Counted from the stretch's first letter, positions 1 to 6,765 are shown. The stretch: 6,855 nucleotides of DNA from Chloroflexota bacterium (GCA_016191985.1 JACPVB010000184.1:1-6855), one strand, 5' to 3'. Translations and numbers: made by a program. Notes: generated by a model not told the origin, from the sequence alone.

Positions 1-222
1 CGCCGCGCCCGCGCATCCGCACACCGCGTGGACTCGCGCTACCTGCTCGACGGCGGCCAGCCCGCGAAAGCATTATCTGCATGGACACGCGCGCTTCTCC
101 TCCACCCGCCAACTGCCCTCGCGCGGATGAATATCCTTTCTTCGTCCATTTTGAATTTACTGGGGCTGGGGAAATTAAGGGATGCAGTTTTGAAAAACAG
201 GGAAGAACGATATAAAAAGTGA
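1..222 (+). CDS. C-terminal end of a probable family 2 glycosyltransferase (partial)
   Basis: This is the last 73 codons of a plus-strand gene whose start lies outside the window. The frame is open from base 1 to TGA at 220-222. The visible tail reads like the membrane-proximal C-terminus of family 2 glycosyltransferases: a short helix with YLLDGGQPAKAL, then AWTRALLLHPPTAL, then a hydrophobic stretch ending in LLGLGKLR and a lysine/arginine-rich end (NREERYKK). The pattern of small helix, Trp-Arg-Ala-Leu-Leu, His-Pro and basic tail is what I recall from such enzymes in Chloroflexota, but the catalytic domain is absent, so the family call is an inference. The first 120 bases are very GC-rich and the last 90 AT-rich, as is common near a gene end. 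The gene converges on the crt operon. No clear terminator of its own follows at once. Confidence 0.5.
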   Translation, partial: RRARASAHRVDSRYLLDGGQPAKALSAWTRALLLHPPTALARMNILSSSILNLLGLGKLRDAVLKNREERYKK

Positions 223-230
223 TGTTTGAT

Positions 231-404
231 TTACTTGGTTGAATCTACTTTAGGCGGATTGAACTTGAGGATGATCCATTTGCTTTCCAACAACTTCATC
301 ATTCCTTTGATAACTAAATATTGTCCACGTTTGCCTTTGACTTCCAGATTCGTTGAATGGAAAGTATCTATTTCGATTTTCCCCTCTGCAAAGTTGACCC
401 ATGC
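231..404 (-). pseudogene. possible remnant of a small protein gene (57 open codons, no start)
   Basis: On the minus strand a frame runs open from just after a TGA at 405-407 to TAA at 231-233. It reads like real protein, with alternating charged and hydrophobic residues (GKIEIDTFHSTNLEV, then KGMMKLLESKWIILKFNPP) and a basic tail. It has no usable start at its beginning: the first in-frame ATG pair is at MMKLLESK, leaving only 23 residues. The strong terminator at 417-443 lies immediately upstream, so nothing obvious would transcribe it. The simplest reading is the C-terminal relic of a decayed gene, but chance in AT-rich DNA is also possible. I do not recognise a family. Confidence 0.22.
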
Positions 405-416
405 TCACAATTTGCG

Positions 417-443
417 AAAACTGGCAGCCTCATGGCTGCCAGT
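417..443 (-). terminator. intrinsic terminator of the crtB-crtI operon
   Basis: ACTGGCAGCC at 420-429 pairs perfectly with GGCTGCCAGT at 434-443 around a TCAT loop, giving a 10-bp GC-rich stem. Read on the minus strand, the stem runs directly into TTTT (420-417), the layout of a rho-independent terminator. It lies about 65 nt beyond the crtI stop codon. On the plus strand the stem is followed only by a pyrimidine-rich tract (TCTCTTTATCTTC), so it may also weakly stop transcription from the converging plus-strand gene. Confidence 0.82.
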
Positions 444-509
444 CTCTTTATCTTCTTTCTTCTTACGTTGATTTTTAGACGACTCCACTGTCCAAAATCT
501 CAGAAATTT

Positions 510-2021
510 TTAGAGTTGAACCTGAAGGTCATCCATGATTCGTTGCGCGGATAATCGGCCTGAGACCATTGCCGTGGGCATGCCTGTGCCGGGGTGTGTG
601 CTTGCACCGGTGAAGTACAGGTTGTGATAGCGTGGATGTCGGTTGTGTGGACGGAAATAGCCCAGTTGAGTCAGGTTGTGGCACAGGCCGTGCGTGGAGC
701 CTTTCATCAGGTTATAACGTTTTTGCCAGGAGAGCGGCGTGAAACTGGTCTCGAATTTGATATGTGATTCAAGGTCATGGATTCCCAAAGACGCCAATCT
801 ACGAAGGACATGCTGACGCGCGTCATCTCGAATCTGCTTCCAATCCTGCCCACAGGACTGCTGCGCTTGCCCGCCGTTTTCGCTCATATGCCCAACAGGG
901 ACGATTGCGATCAGTGTGTCTTGTCCGGGCGGGGACATGGCTGGGTCGAGCCGTGCCGGGGCGTGGACGTAAAGACTGGGATTGGCGGGCAGGTTCAGGT
1001 CCCGAATGATGCGTTCAAAATTTTCGCGGTAGTCGTGCGCAAGGAAGAGGGTGTGAGGTCCGAGCGTCTCGTATGTTTTGTCCAATCCCCAAAAGAAACT
1101 GATGACCGAGCAGGAAAATCTTTTGCTTTTCAATGTCTTGGCAAGATTCTCATCGGGCAGTAAATCGTTGTAGACGTAAGGCAGGTCGGCGTTGGCGAGC
1201 ACTGCATCTGCTTCAAGCGTTTGACCATTGGAAAGGACAACGCCGCGGGCATGAGTCTTGTTCGCATCAATTCGTTCGACGGGCGAATTGAAAATAAATT
1301 CCACACCTGCCGCGCGAGCAAGTTCCATGAGCGCCTCAACCACGGAGTACATTCCGCCGCGTGGATACCAGACACCGTGAGCCAGCTCGGTGTACGGCAT
1401 CATCGAAAATGTGGCGGGCGCTTCAAACGGACTCAACCCCATATATACATCCTGGAATGTGAAGGCGGCTTTGAGGCGCGGGTCATCGAAGTACGCCGAC
1501 ATGTTGCGATAGTGATTCGCAAACGGCTTGAGCTGATAAAGAAGCGGTAGGTTTTTGAATGTGAAGAATTCAGAAGCTTTGCGGAAATCGCGATTGACCA
1601 GTCTCTCGATGCCGACGTGATAATGACGATGACCTTCGTTCATGTATCGCAGAAGACCCTGAAAACTTCCCGACTCAAACGCTTCGAGCTGCTCTTGCAT
1701 AGACTTCATGTCTGACGTGAGCGCCAGTTGACTGTTGTCATCAAAGACGAGATGATAGGTGGGGTCAACACGTTTTAAATCAAGCCTCTCCCGCATCGAT
1801 GATCCCATTGCCTGGAATTCCGCCTCATATAACAACGGCATGACAAGCAGCGTAGGACCCGTGTCGAAGTGATGTCCTTCACGGCTGATGCGGTCACAGC
1901 GCCCGCCTGCGCGCGAATTTTTCTCGATAACCGTTACTTTGATTCCATGTTGAGCGAGGTGAGTGGCGGCGACAATTCCACCGATCCCTGCGCCAATGAC
2001 GATTACAGTTTTTGATTTCAT
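510..2021 (-). CDS. crtI: CrtI-type phytoene desaturase (FAD-dependent carotenoid desaturase)
   Basis: This 503-residue protein has the usual length of the CrtI family of FAD-dependent desaturases, which introduce double bonds into phytoene (or C30 diapophytoene) at the membrane surface. The N-terminus is a dinucleotide-binding fold with GxGxxG at residues 10-15, the ribose-binding Glu33 after the second strand, and AGGRC at 38-42. HFDTGPTLLVMP (51-62) is the conserved substrate-side segment. The C-terminus matches the bacterial-type phytoene dehydrogenase signature at about 467-487 (NLYFTGASTHPGTGM). The ATG at 2019-2021 overlaps the synthase stop as ATGA, so translation is probably coupled; GAGAG four bases upstream may serve as ribosome binding site. 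TAA lies at 510-512. The adjacent synthase supports a desaturase role, but how many double bonds it makes, and whether on C40 or C30, cannot be read from sequence. CrtN- or CrtD-like paralogues are the main alternatives. Confidence 0.92.
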   Translation of the reverse strand: MKSKTVIVIGAGIGGIVAATHLAQHGIKVTVIEKNSRAGGRCDRISREGHHFDTGPTLLVMPLLYEAEFQAMGSSMRERLDLKRVDPTYHLVFDDNSQLALTSDMKSMQEQLEAFESGSFQGLLRYMNEGHRHYHVGIERLVNRDFRKASEFFTFKNLPLLYQLKPFANHYRNMSAYFDDPRLKAAFTFQDVYMGLSPFEAPATFSMMPYTELAHGVWYPRGGMYSVVEALMELARAAGVEFIFNSPVERIDANKTHARGVVLSNGQTLEADAVLANADLPYVYNDLLPDENLAKTLKSKRFSCSVISFFWGLDKTYETLGPHTLFLAHDYRENFERIIRDLNLPANPSLYVHAPARLDPAMSPPGQDTLIAIVPVGHMSENGGQAQQSCGQDWKQIRDDARQHVLRRLASLGIHDLESHIKFETSFTPLSWQKRYNLMKGSTHGLCHNLTQLGYFRPHNRHPRYHNLYFTGASTHPGTGMPTAMVSGRLSAQRIMDDLQVQL

Positions 2022-2959
2022 GATTCTCTCAATGAATGCTTGCGCATTGGAACGGTTTGCGGCGCGCCAGTTCCGCGTACATTAACGATGGACGAGAGCG
2101 TATCCAGGCTCATTCGCAGGCCGGTCTTGAAACTTTTTCGTTCGTCGTAGCGGGTGCGCAGGCAATAGCCTTCCTGCTCCATTGTATCCAGCAGCCATTC
2201 GAAGCGCGCCGTGTACGCAAAGCCCGCCAGCCTGCAACGCGGGTTTTCAACCTGCATCAGATATTCCCTGCCCATCTTGAAATACGTCCGCGCCAGCCTC
2301 ACCCTGCTCTGTACCCACAAGCGATACGCGTCGCTCTCAACATCTTCAGGCGTGATCCGACCCGCATCCAATACTTCGCGCGGGATGTTGAAGTACCCCG
2401 CTTGAACATCGTCGAAGGTGTCACGCAGCATGTGCGTGATGTGTGCGGCAGTCACAGCCAGATATCGCGTTTCATTATTGGGCGAATAACAATCGTGGCC
2501 GATAAAATAATGCATGGCCTCGGCCACCGCGCCCGCGAGACAGCGCGTATATTCATTCAATTCGGCTTGCGAAATCAGCCTGCCGCGGCGGTCGGCATCG
2601 AATGCCATCACCGCCATCATGTTGCGGAGATAATATTGCAGGCCGCTGTTTGTTTCCGTGTCGTTCCGAATTAATTCGACCAGCATCTTTTCCTGGATGT
2701 TTGCATCACGCGGCGACACGCCCCGATAACATTTTTCCAAAATCGATGTTTGCCGATTAATAAAAACGCTTCGCTCGGACCTGGAGCCTGTTTCCGTGTC
2801 GAGGACATCATCCACCCAGCGGAAATAGGCGTATGCGCGGTACGCATCTGTAACCAATTCACGGTCTGCCAAAAAACGGATCGTGTAATACGTCTGCCTG
2901 CTGGCGGCTTTGGTAATGGAGGGGGCAAGTTGTTGATTGGAGTTTGTGGTTTTCATCAC
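2018..2959 (-). CDS. crtB: phytoene/squalene synthase family protein (CrtB-like)
   Basis: This 313-residue all-helical prenyltransferase would condense two prenyl diphosphates head to head, to phytoene if the substrate is geranylgeranyl diphosphate. The first Asp-rich motif is DDVLD at residues 50-54 after YFRWV, and the second is DTFDD at 180-184 within LRDTFDDVQAG. YTRCLAGAVAEAM (137-149) corresponds to the family's central signature. Several usually conserved positions differ: the Q-x-x-N before RD is H173 and H176, and the G-R before the Y-x-P end of that motif is A-G. The catalytic aspartates remain, so it is probably active but divergent. The frame opens with GTG at 2957-2959, but ATG at 2954-2956 is equally possible; neither has a clear Shine-Dalgarno. 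It is the first gene of the crt pair and overlaps crtI by 4 bp. CrtM (C30) or hopanoid-type HpnC/HpnD synthases are alternatives, though the neighbouring desaturase favours a carotenoid role. Confidence 0.88.
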   Translation of the reverse strand: MMKTTNSNQQLAPSITKAASRQTYYTIRFLADRELVTDAYRAYAYFRWVDDVLDTETGSRSERSVFINRQTSILEKCYRGVSPRDANIQEKMLVELIRNDTETNSGLQYYLRNMMAVMAFDADRRGRLISQAELNEYTRCLAGAVAEAMHYFIGHDCYSPNNETRYLAVTAAHITHMLRDTFDDVQAGYFNIPREVLDAGRITPEDVESDAYRLWVQSRVRLARTYFKMGREYLMQVENPRCRLAGFAYTARFEWLLDTMEQEGYCLRTRYDERKSFKTGLRMSLDTLSSIVNVRGTGAPQTVPMRKHSLRES

Positions 2960-2997
2960 ATGTATTTACGCACAAAAATCACTATGGTTTCTATTCT

Positions 2998-3120
2998 CAG
3001 TAGATCACGATTCTGGACTCCATCAGCTCACTTGCCCTGTGGGTGCTGATGGGAATTTTGGGCAGCACACCCTAAAGGGTACGCGAGCTGCCCGACTCCA
3101 GAGTTTTTCGTGAAGTACTG
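2998..3120 (-). repeat. nested inverted-repeat element, candidate three-way-junction RNA leader of crtB
   Basis: Complementary segments nest without conflict. The closing stem is in three pieces: 2998-3002 with 3116-3120, 3005-3009 with 3109-3113, and 3012-3017 with 3097-3102. Inside lie two hairpins. One pairs 3020-3027 with 3045-3052 (CCATCAGC/GCTGATGG) plus CCC 3035-3037 with GGG 3041-3043. The other pairs 3060-3066 with 3087-3093 (GGGCAGC/GCTGCCC) plus ACCC 3069-3072 with GGGT 3077-3080 around a TAAA loop. That makes about 38 base pairs. The element sits between the upstream operon's terminator and crtB, ending about 39 nt before the start codon, so on the minus strand it could form the mRNA leader. 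Alternatively it is a dispersed palindromic repeat with no role in crt expression. The strand is assigned from context only. Confidence 0.6.
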
Positions 3121-3130
3121 ATTCTGCTGA

Positions 3131-3136
3131 ATCATA
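3131..3136 (-). promoter_or_regulatory. possible -10 element for the crt operon
   Basis: Read on the minus strand the hexamer is TATGAT, five of six bases of the TATAAT consensus. It lies between the exporter terminator and the inverted-repeat element, and would place a transcription start near 3123-3125, a few bases before the first stem of that element. No good -35 hexamer is seen at the usual spacing, so this is a weak suggestion. Confidence 0.22.
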
Positions 3137-3145
3137 TGTGGCCCG

Positions 3146-3176
3146 AAAAAACTCCCCGCCGCTGGGAGAGTTTTTT
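3146..3176 (-). terminator. intrinsic terminator of the ABC exporter operon
   Basis: Six A's (3146-3151) and CTC (3152-3154) pair with GAG (3168-3170) and six T's (3171-3176). After one C/A mismatch, CC 3156-3157 pairs with GG 3165-3166, closing a short loop. On the minus strand the hairpin ends in TTTTTTCGG and begins 18 nt after the stop codon of the last permease gene. The A/T symmetry means it could also work on the plus strand, but no plus-strand gene enters it. Confidence 0.82.
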
Positions 3177-3194
3177 ACTGGTCAGGTGGATAGG

Positions 3195-4397
3195 TTACGC
3201 ATCCATTTTTCTAAACCGCCAAACTGCCAGTAAAAAGAATCCCAGGGCATAGGCGGATAAAATTCCAACCCCCACCCAAATCGATTCCAACCCCAGCCCG
3301 CGGATCAAAATATTTTGCAGTCCATTCATTGCCCAGGCGGAAGGCATGGCTTTGCCGATTGCGGCAAACGCACCGCCCGCAGCTTCCAACGGGAACCACG
3401 TGCCGCCCAACGCGGAGAACAGGAACATCGCGATCATCGAATACAAAATTACCTGTTCGTCGCCTTTTGCAATCACACCGATCAGCAATCCCATCGAAGC
3501 CACCCACAACCCCAGCGCAACGCAAACAAGCAATGTGCCAAGCGGTTCACGCATGTAATTCACACCCAACGCCAGTTGACCAAAAATCACAAGCATCGCC
3601 GTCTGCAAAAAAGTTAACGAGAACATCGCAAGCATATGTCCCGCCACGATCTCCGAGGGTTTCATGGCGGTCGTCATCAAGCGTTGCAGCGTGCGCGTCT
3701 TGCGTTCCTGCACCAAAATTTGCGCGGAGGTAATCAACCCAAAGATCGCAAACTGCACAATAATTCCAGGTGACGCCTGATTGTATGGATTGCCGCCCGT
3801 CCAATCGGATGATTCCTCTGCGACAGCCTGTTCCACGCGCACCAAACTTAACTTCGAGTTCTCGTCCCATTTGCTCCAGGCCAGTTCAATAGCCGGGGCA
3901 AATTCATCGGGATTCGATTGCAAGTCCGCGCTGATGCGCGCAACTTCGACCGCGCTCATCAATTGGGATATCGGGACTCGCAGGGACTGATAAAGCGACT
4001 GTCCTTCACTGGATGCGGCTTCGGCGATGAGTTGTAACTGCGCTTCCTTCCCCGCCTCAACCTGCTCGCTGAACCCGGCGGGCATCAGCAACACCCCGTC
4101 CACTTCGCCTTTGCGGAAGGCATCCATTGCTTCCTCTTCGCTCATTGAAACCACACGGATCGCGTCCGAGGAATTTAATCGGGTGAGAAACATTTTATTT
4201 AAACGGAAATCAGGCTGCGGGTCGACAAGAGCGAGCGGTATGCGGGTGTCGATATCTTCATCGCCTTGAGAACCTCCACGGTAGGCAAATCCCATAAAAA
4301 GCGTGAAGATGATCGGCATGGCGACGATGAACAACAGCGACCGTTTGTCGCGCAGCATCTGTGATAAATCTTTGAGGGCAAGGTCAATGATTCTCAT
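3195..4397 (-). CDS. ABC-2 type transporter permease (second subunit)
   Basis: This 400-residue inner-membrane protein is the third gene of the exporter operon and probably pairs with the preceding permease under the shared ATPase. The fold is that of ABC-2 permeases with a large extracytoplasmic insert. A cytoplasmic amphipathic start (LALKDLSQMLRDKR) is followed by membrane segment 1 at about 21-39, a soluble domain at about 45-205, then five more segments at about 211-229, 257-278, 285-308, 316-334 and 372-393. The coupling region ERKTRTLQRLMTTAMKPSE (231-249) is the diagnostic E-x(3)-TL-x(2)-L pattern after segment 2, and MPSAWAMNGLQNIL (351-364) is the conserved P-x(2)-W loop before the last segment. 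The ATG at 4395-4397 has AGGAG seven bases upstream (4405-4409). TAA at 3195-3197 is followed closely by the terminator. The transported substrate cannot be inferred. Confidence 0.95.
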   Translation of the reverse strand: MRIIDLALKDLSQMLRDKRSLLFIVAMPIIFTLFMGFAYRGGSQGDEDIDTRIPLALVDPQPDFRLNKMFLTRLNSSDAIRVVSMSEEEAMDAFRKGEVDGVLLMPAGFSEQVEAGKEAQLQLIAEAASSEGQSLYQSLRVPISQLMSAVEVARISADLQSNPDEFAPAIELAWSKWDENSKLSLVRVEQAVAEESSDWTGGNPYNQASPGIIVQFAIFGLITSAQILVQERKTRTLQRLMTTAMKPSEIVAGHMLAMFSLTFLQTAMLVIFGQLALGVNYMREPLGTLLVCVALGLWVASMGLLIGVIAKGDEQVILYSMIAMFLFSALGGTWFPLEAAGGAFAAIGKAMPSAWAMNGLQNILIRGLGLESIWVGVGILSAYALGFFLLAVWRFRKMDA

Positions 4398-4471
4398 TTC
4401 ATATCTCCTGTGAAGGCATAGCGAAACATTCCCAAAATATCATCCACTGTGCCCTGCGTTTCATTACGCAT
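4394..4471 (-). CDS. candidate 25-residue ORF bridging the two permease genes
   Basis: Between the two permease genes a 26-codon frame runs from ATG at 4469-4471 to TGA at 4394-4396. It begins inside the last codons of the upstream permease in another frame, and its stop overlaps the next permease start as ATGA, the usual arrangement of coupled genes. The peptide starts MRNETQGTVDDILGM and continues with a hydrophobic-aromatic patch (FRYAF). A weak purine stretch (AGAAAGAG) precedes it. It fills the gap exactly, which suggests either a real small ORF used for translational coupling or a relic of once-overlapping genes. A third frame over the same DNA also has a short ORF but ends without the ATGA overlap. 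No family is recognised. Confidence 0.33.
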   Translation of the reverse strand: MRNETQGTVDDILGMFRYAFTGDMK

Positions 4472-5744
4472 ATCTCTTTCTAAACATCATCGCGCCAATG
4501 ACAAACATAATGATGCCCATTGCAACCGTCACAAAAAATGGGACAAGCAAGCCGCCGGCCGCGCTGCCATCCAGGGCCATGCGCCAGCCTTTGAGCACCC
4601 AGCCTTGCGGAATGAAATTGCCAATCGCGTTGAAGGCTTCGGGCATTCCGCCAGGGATATTGGCCGTGAACAAACCGCCCAACATGCCAAGGATGGTCAA
4701 CCCGCCGCCCAATACGGGGCCGCCTTGTTTGGTGCTTTTGACAAATGAGATCAGCAGAACGCCCAGGCCCGCCGCGGCGATCACCTGGGCTGCGAGAGCC
4801 AGTGCGACACTTGCAGGTTTTCCCCATTGAATACCAAACGCAAAGTCACCTGCGAGCATCAACACCATTCCTTGAAGGAGCACCGTGATGAAGACGGCCA
4901 GAAATTTTCCCATCAAAATTTTTGTGCGGTCCGTTGGCGTGGTGAAGAGCCGTGCCAGTGTGCCTTCTTCGTCCTCCCGCAAAATGGACATCATCGAATT
5001 GCCGCCCGTGAAAAAGGCAAAGAAGATCATTTGCCCAGCCATCGTCAAGCCCATCATCTGCGCCAGTGGGTCGGCAGTTTCGGTTTCGCCAGCCGCGGGC
5101 GCCACGAGCACCAGCGCGGCTTTATCAGGGTCGTGGAACAGCGCGCGTTGGAAATCTTTGTACCAGTTGGTGTAACGCTCAACCCATGCGGGGATTTGCG
5201 CTGTGTCGGGTTGAACGCCATTTGCCTGCAAGCGTTCCATGATGGTTTCGATGGCAATGCCGCCGCCTGCAACGCCATCCACCATCATCGTGACCATATC
5301 CTCCACCACCGCTGGCCCAATGGACAGAGTTGGGTCGCTGACGATAAGCACTTGCACATCTTTTTCACCGCTCAAATATCTCGCAGTAAAATTTTGTGGA
5401 ATGATGACCGCAACGCCGATTTCCTGCTTGTCCACAGCCGCGCGCGCCGAGGCTTCGTCCGCATAATCAGATGCCGCGATCCACGACTCAACGCTCTCGT
5501 CAAAAAACATCGAGCGGATGTTGTCACCAATCGGCGCATCGAGCACAGAGTCGGCGGGCAGTTGATCCACATTGACCACGCCCACTTTGATGGCGGTCAT
5601 GCTCACATCGCCGGATGACATGCTGCCGAAAGCAAAATAGATCAAGCCTGTCAACATCAGCGGCGCGACCACCATCATCCCGATGGCGAAGGCGCTGCGG
5701 AAGGAACGGGTCAGGTCATTAAGAGCAATGTCGAAAATTTTCAT
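4464..5744 (-). CDS. ABC-2 type transporter permease (first subunit)
   Basis: This 426-residue inner-membrane permease is the second gene of the exporter operon. After a cytoplasmic start (MKIFDIALNDLTRSF) it has membrane segment 1 at about 20-40, an extracytoplasmic domain at about 45-228, and further segments at about 231-252, 281-300, 313-333, 344-361 and 398-420. The coupling motif REDEEGTLARLFTTPTDR (256-273) followed by GK at 279-280 is typical of ABC-2 permeases, as is the loop IPQGWVLKGW (378-387). The frame extends upstream to a TTG at 5765, but ATG at 5742-5744 is preferred because GGAGG lies five bases before it and because the next permease begins with a similar amphipathic segment. 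It shares architecture but little sequence with that neighbour, which points to a heterodimeric channel rather than a recent duplication. TAA is at 4464-4466. Confidence 0.95.
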   Translation of the reverse strand: MKIFDIALNDLTRSFRSAFAIGMMVVAPLMLTGLIYFAFGSMSSGDVSMTAIKVGVVNVDQLPADSVLDAPIGDNIRSMFFDESVESWIAASDYADEASARAAVDKQEIGVAVIIPQNFTARYLSGEKDVQVLIVSDPTLSIGPAVVEDMVTMMVDGVAGGGIAIETIMERLQANGVQPDTAQIPAWVERYTNWYKDFQRALFHDPDKAALVLVAPAAGETETADPLAQMMGLTMAGQMIFFAFFTGGNSMMSILREDEEGTLARLFTTPTDRTKILMGKFLAVFITVLLQGMVLMLAGDFAFGIQWGKPASVALALAAQVIAAAGLGVLLISFVKSTKQGGPVLGGGLTILGMLGGLFTANIPGGMPEAFNAIGNFIPQGWVLKGWRMALDGSAAGGLLVPFFVTVAMGIIMFVIGAMMFRKRYA

Positions 5745-5749
5745 ATTAT

Positions 5750-5754
5750 CCTCC
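5750..5754 (-). promoter_or_regulatory. ribosome binding site fixing the first permease start
   Basis: GGAGG on the minus strand lies five bases upstream of ATG 5742-5744. It falls inside the longer frame that opens with TTG at 5765, so it argues for the shorter 426-residue product. Confidence 0.75.
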
Positions 5755-5801
5755 AGCCGGTACAAACGGAAACAAGTTTGTCTACGTGTTTACCTGCATA
5801 C

Positions 5802-6740
5802 CTAATCCCGCAATGCTCTTCCTGTGAGATGCAAAAACACCGTTTCAAGATTCGGCTCCTGAATATCAACCGATGTGATCCGTACACCCTGCCTGGATGC
5901 GGTATCGAACAGGCGCGGCAGCACACGATTGGAATCATCTACCAATGCAGTGACCTTGCCATCCAGAGAATCGATTCCAGCCACACCTTCAGTTGCCCGC
6001 CACGCGTCCAGTATCTTCTCCGCTTCGGCATTCAGCGTAACGTCAATGCGGGTCTGCTCCCCGACCATTTTGATTAACTCGGCATGAGTACCATGTGCGA
6101 TGACTTTGCCCTTGTCCATGATGGCGATGTGATGCGAAAGCTCCGCGGCTTCTTCCATGTAGTGCGTGGTGTACAGCACGGTCATACCTTGCTGATTCAA
6201 CTCTTTGACATTATCCAAAATGTGACGGCGTGACTGCGGATCGATACCCACGGTTGGCTCGTCCATGATGACGACAGCGGGTTTGTGCAGCAGGGCCGCG
6301 CCGATATTAACACGCCGCTTCATGCCGCCCGAAAACTTGCCAACGTGATCCTTTTGGCGGTCGGCCAGGCCAATAATTTCCAAAACCTCATCCACGCGGA
6401 TTTTCAATGCCGCGCCGCGCAACCCGTACATCTTCCCCCAAAAAGCCAAATTCTCGCGCGCCGAAAGATCGGGATACAAGGCAATATCCTGCGGCACTAC
6501 TCCAAGACTGGCCTTCGCGGCTTCGGGCTCCTTCGTGACGGAATGTCCCATGATGTGGGCGTCTCCCCCGGTGGGTGCAAGCAGGCCAGAGAGCATGGAG
6601 ATCGTTGTGCTTTTTCCAGCGCCATTAGGCCCGAGCAAGCTTAAAATTTCGCCAGAGTTCGCTTTGAAAGAAGCGCCTTGTACGGCGTGAAGATCCCCAA
6701 AGGATTTGTGAAGCGATTGAACATCGATTGCGATAGTCAT
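5802..6740 (-). CDS. ABC transporter ATP-binding protein of a DrrA-type exporter
   Basis: This 312-residue cytoplasmic ATPase powers the exporter formed with the two permeases that follow. All nucleotide-binding elements are present: Walker A GPNGAGKST (37-45), Q-loop Gln84 (VVPQD), signature FSGGM (136-140, in place of LSGGQ, as is usual in the drug-resistance/ABC-2 group), Walker B VVIMDEP (156-162) with catalytic Glu161, the D-loop VGID (164-167) and H-loop His193 (TTHYMEE). A C-terminal extension of about 90 residues after the core, ending NLETVFLHLTGRALRD, is characteristic of DrrA/CcmA-like ATPases with a DUF4162-type tail. ATG at 6738-6740 has a perfect AGGAGG (6745-6750) five bases upstream. 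TAG is at 5802-5804, 57 nt before the first permease start, so it is the leading gene of one operon. Substrate unknown; drugs, lipids and polymers are all handled by this family. Confidence 0.97.
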   Translation of the reverse strand: MTIAIDVQSLHKSFGDLHAVQGASFKANSGEILSLLGPNGAGKSTTISMLSGLLAPTGGDAHIMGHSVTKEPEAAKASLGVVPQDIALYPDLSARENLAFWGKMYGLRGAALKIRVDEVLEIIGLADRQKDHVGKFSGGMKRRVNIGAALLHKPAVVIMDEPTVGIDPQSRRHILDNVKELNQQGMTVLYTTHYMEEAAELSHHIAIMDKGKVIAHGTHAELIKMVGEQTRIDVTLNAEAEKILDAWRATEGVAGIDSLDGKVTALVDDSNRVLPRLFDTASRQGVRITSVDIQEPNLETVFLHLTGRALRD

Positions 6741-6744
6741 GTTG

Positions 6745-6750
6745 CCTCCT
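6745..6750 (-). promoter_or_regulatory. consensus ribosome binding site of the ABC ATPase gene
   Basis: On the minus strand this is AGGAGG, five bases before ATG 6738-6740. It is the strongest ribosome binding site in the window and supports the start chosen for the first gene of the exporter operon. Confidence 0.85.
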
Positions 6751-6765
6751 GAATTTGTTTTATCC

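Noticed and set aside
226..471. An 81-codon plus-strand open frame after the glycosyltransferase tail
   Set aside because: It opens with TTG, lacks a ribosome binding site and runs through the terminator hairpin. The minus-strand reading of the same DNA looks more protein-like.
2036..2674. A 212-codon plus-strand open frame opposite crtB
   Set aside because: It is antisense to conserved synthase motifs, its composition is Arg/His/Ala-heavy, and no ribosome binding site or recognisable domain is present.
3120..3133. Hairpin GATTC-TGCT-GAATC beside the structured element
   Set aside because: Only five base pairs; it overlaps the first base of the larger element and the possible -10, and could be chance. 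Not counted as part of the structure.
3146..3176. Reading the exporter terminator as an attenuator of the crt operon
   Set aside because: It sits directly after the last permease stop and precedes the likely crt start site, so simple termination of the exporter transcript explains it.
4827..5618. A 263-codon plus-strand open frame opposite the first permease
   Set aside because: The opposite strand encodes a full ABC-2 permease with its motifs and ribosome binding site. The plus-strand translation is rich in His, Arg and Cys, with no domain pattern, as expected for an antisense shadow of a GC-rich gene.
5762..5781. Small inverted repeat ACAAAC/GTTTGT between the ATPase and first permease genes
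   Set aside because: Six AT-rich base pairs with an 8-nt loop and no T-run. It is too weak to call a terminator or regulator, and the genes look co-transcribed.
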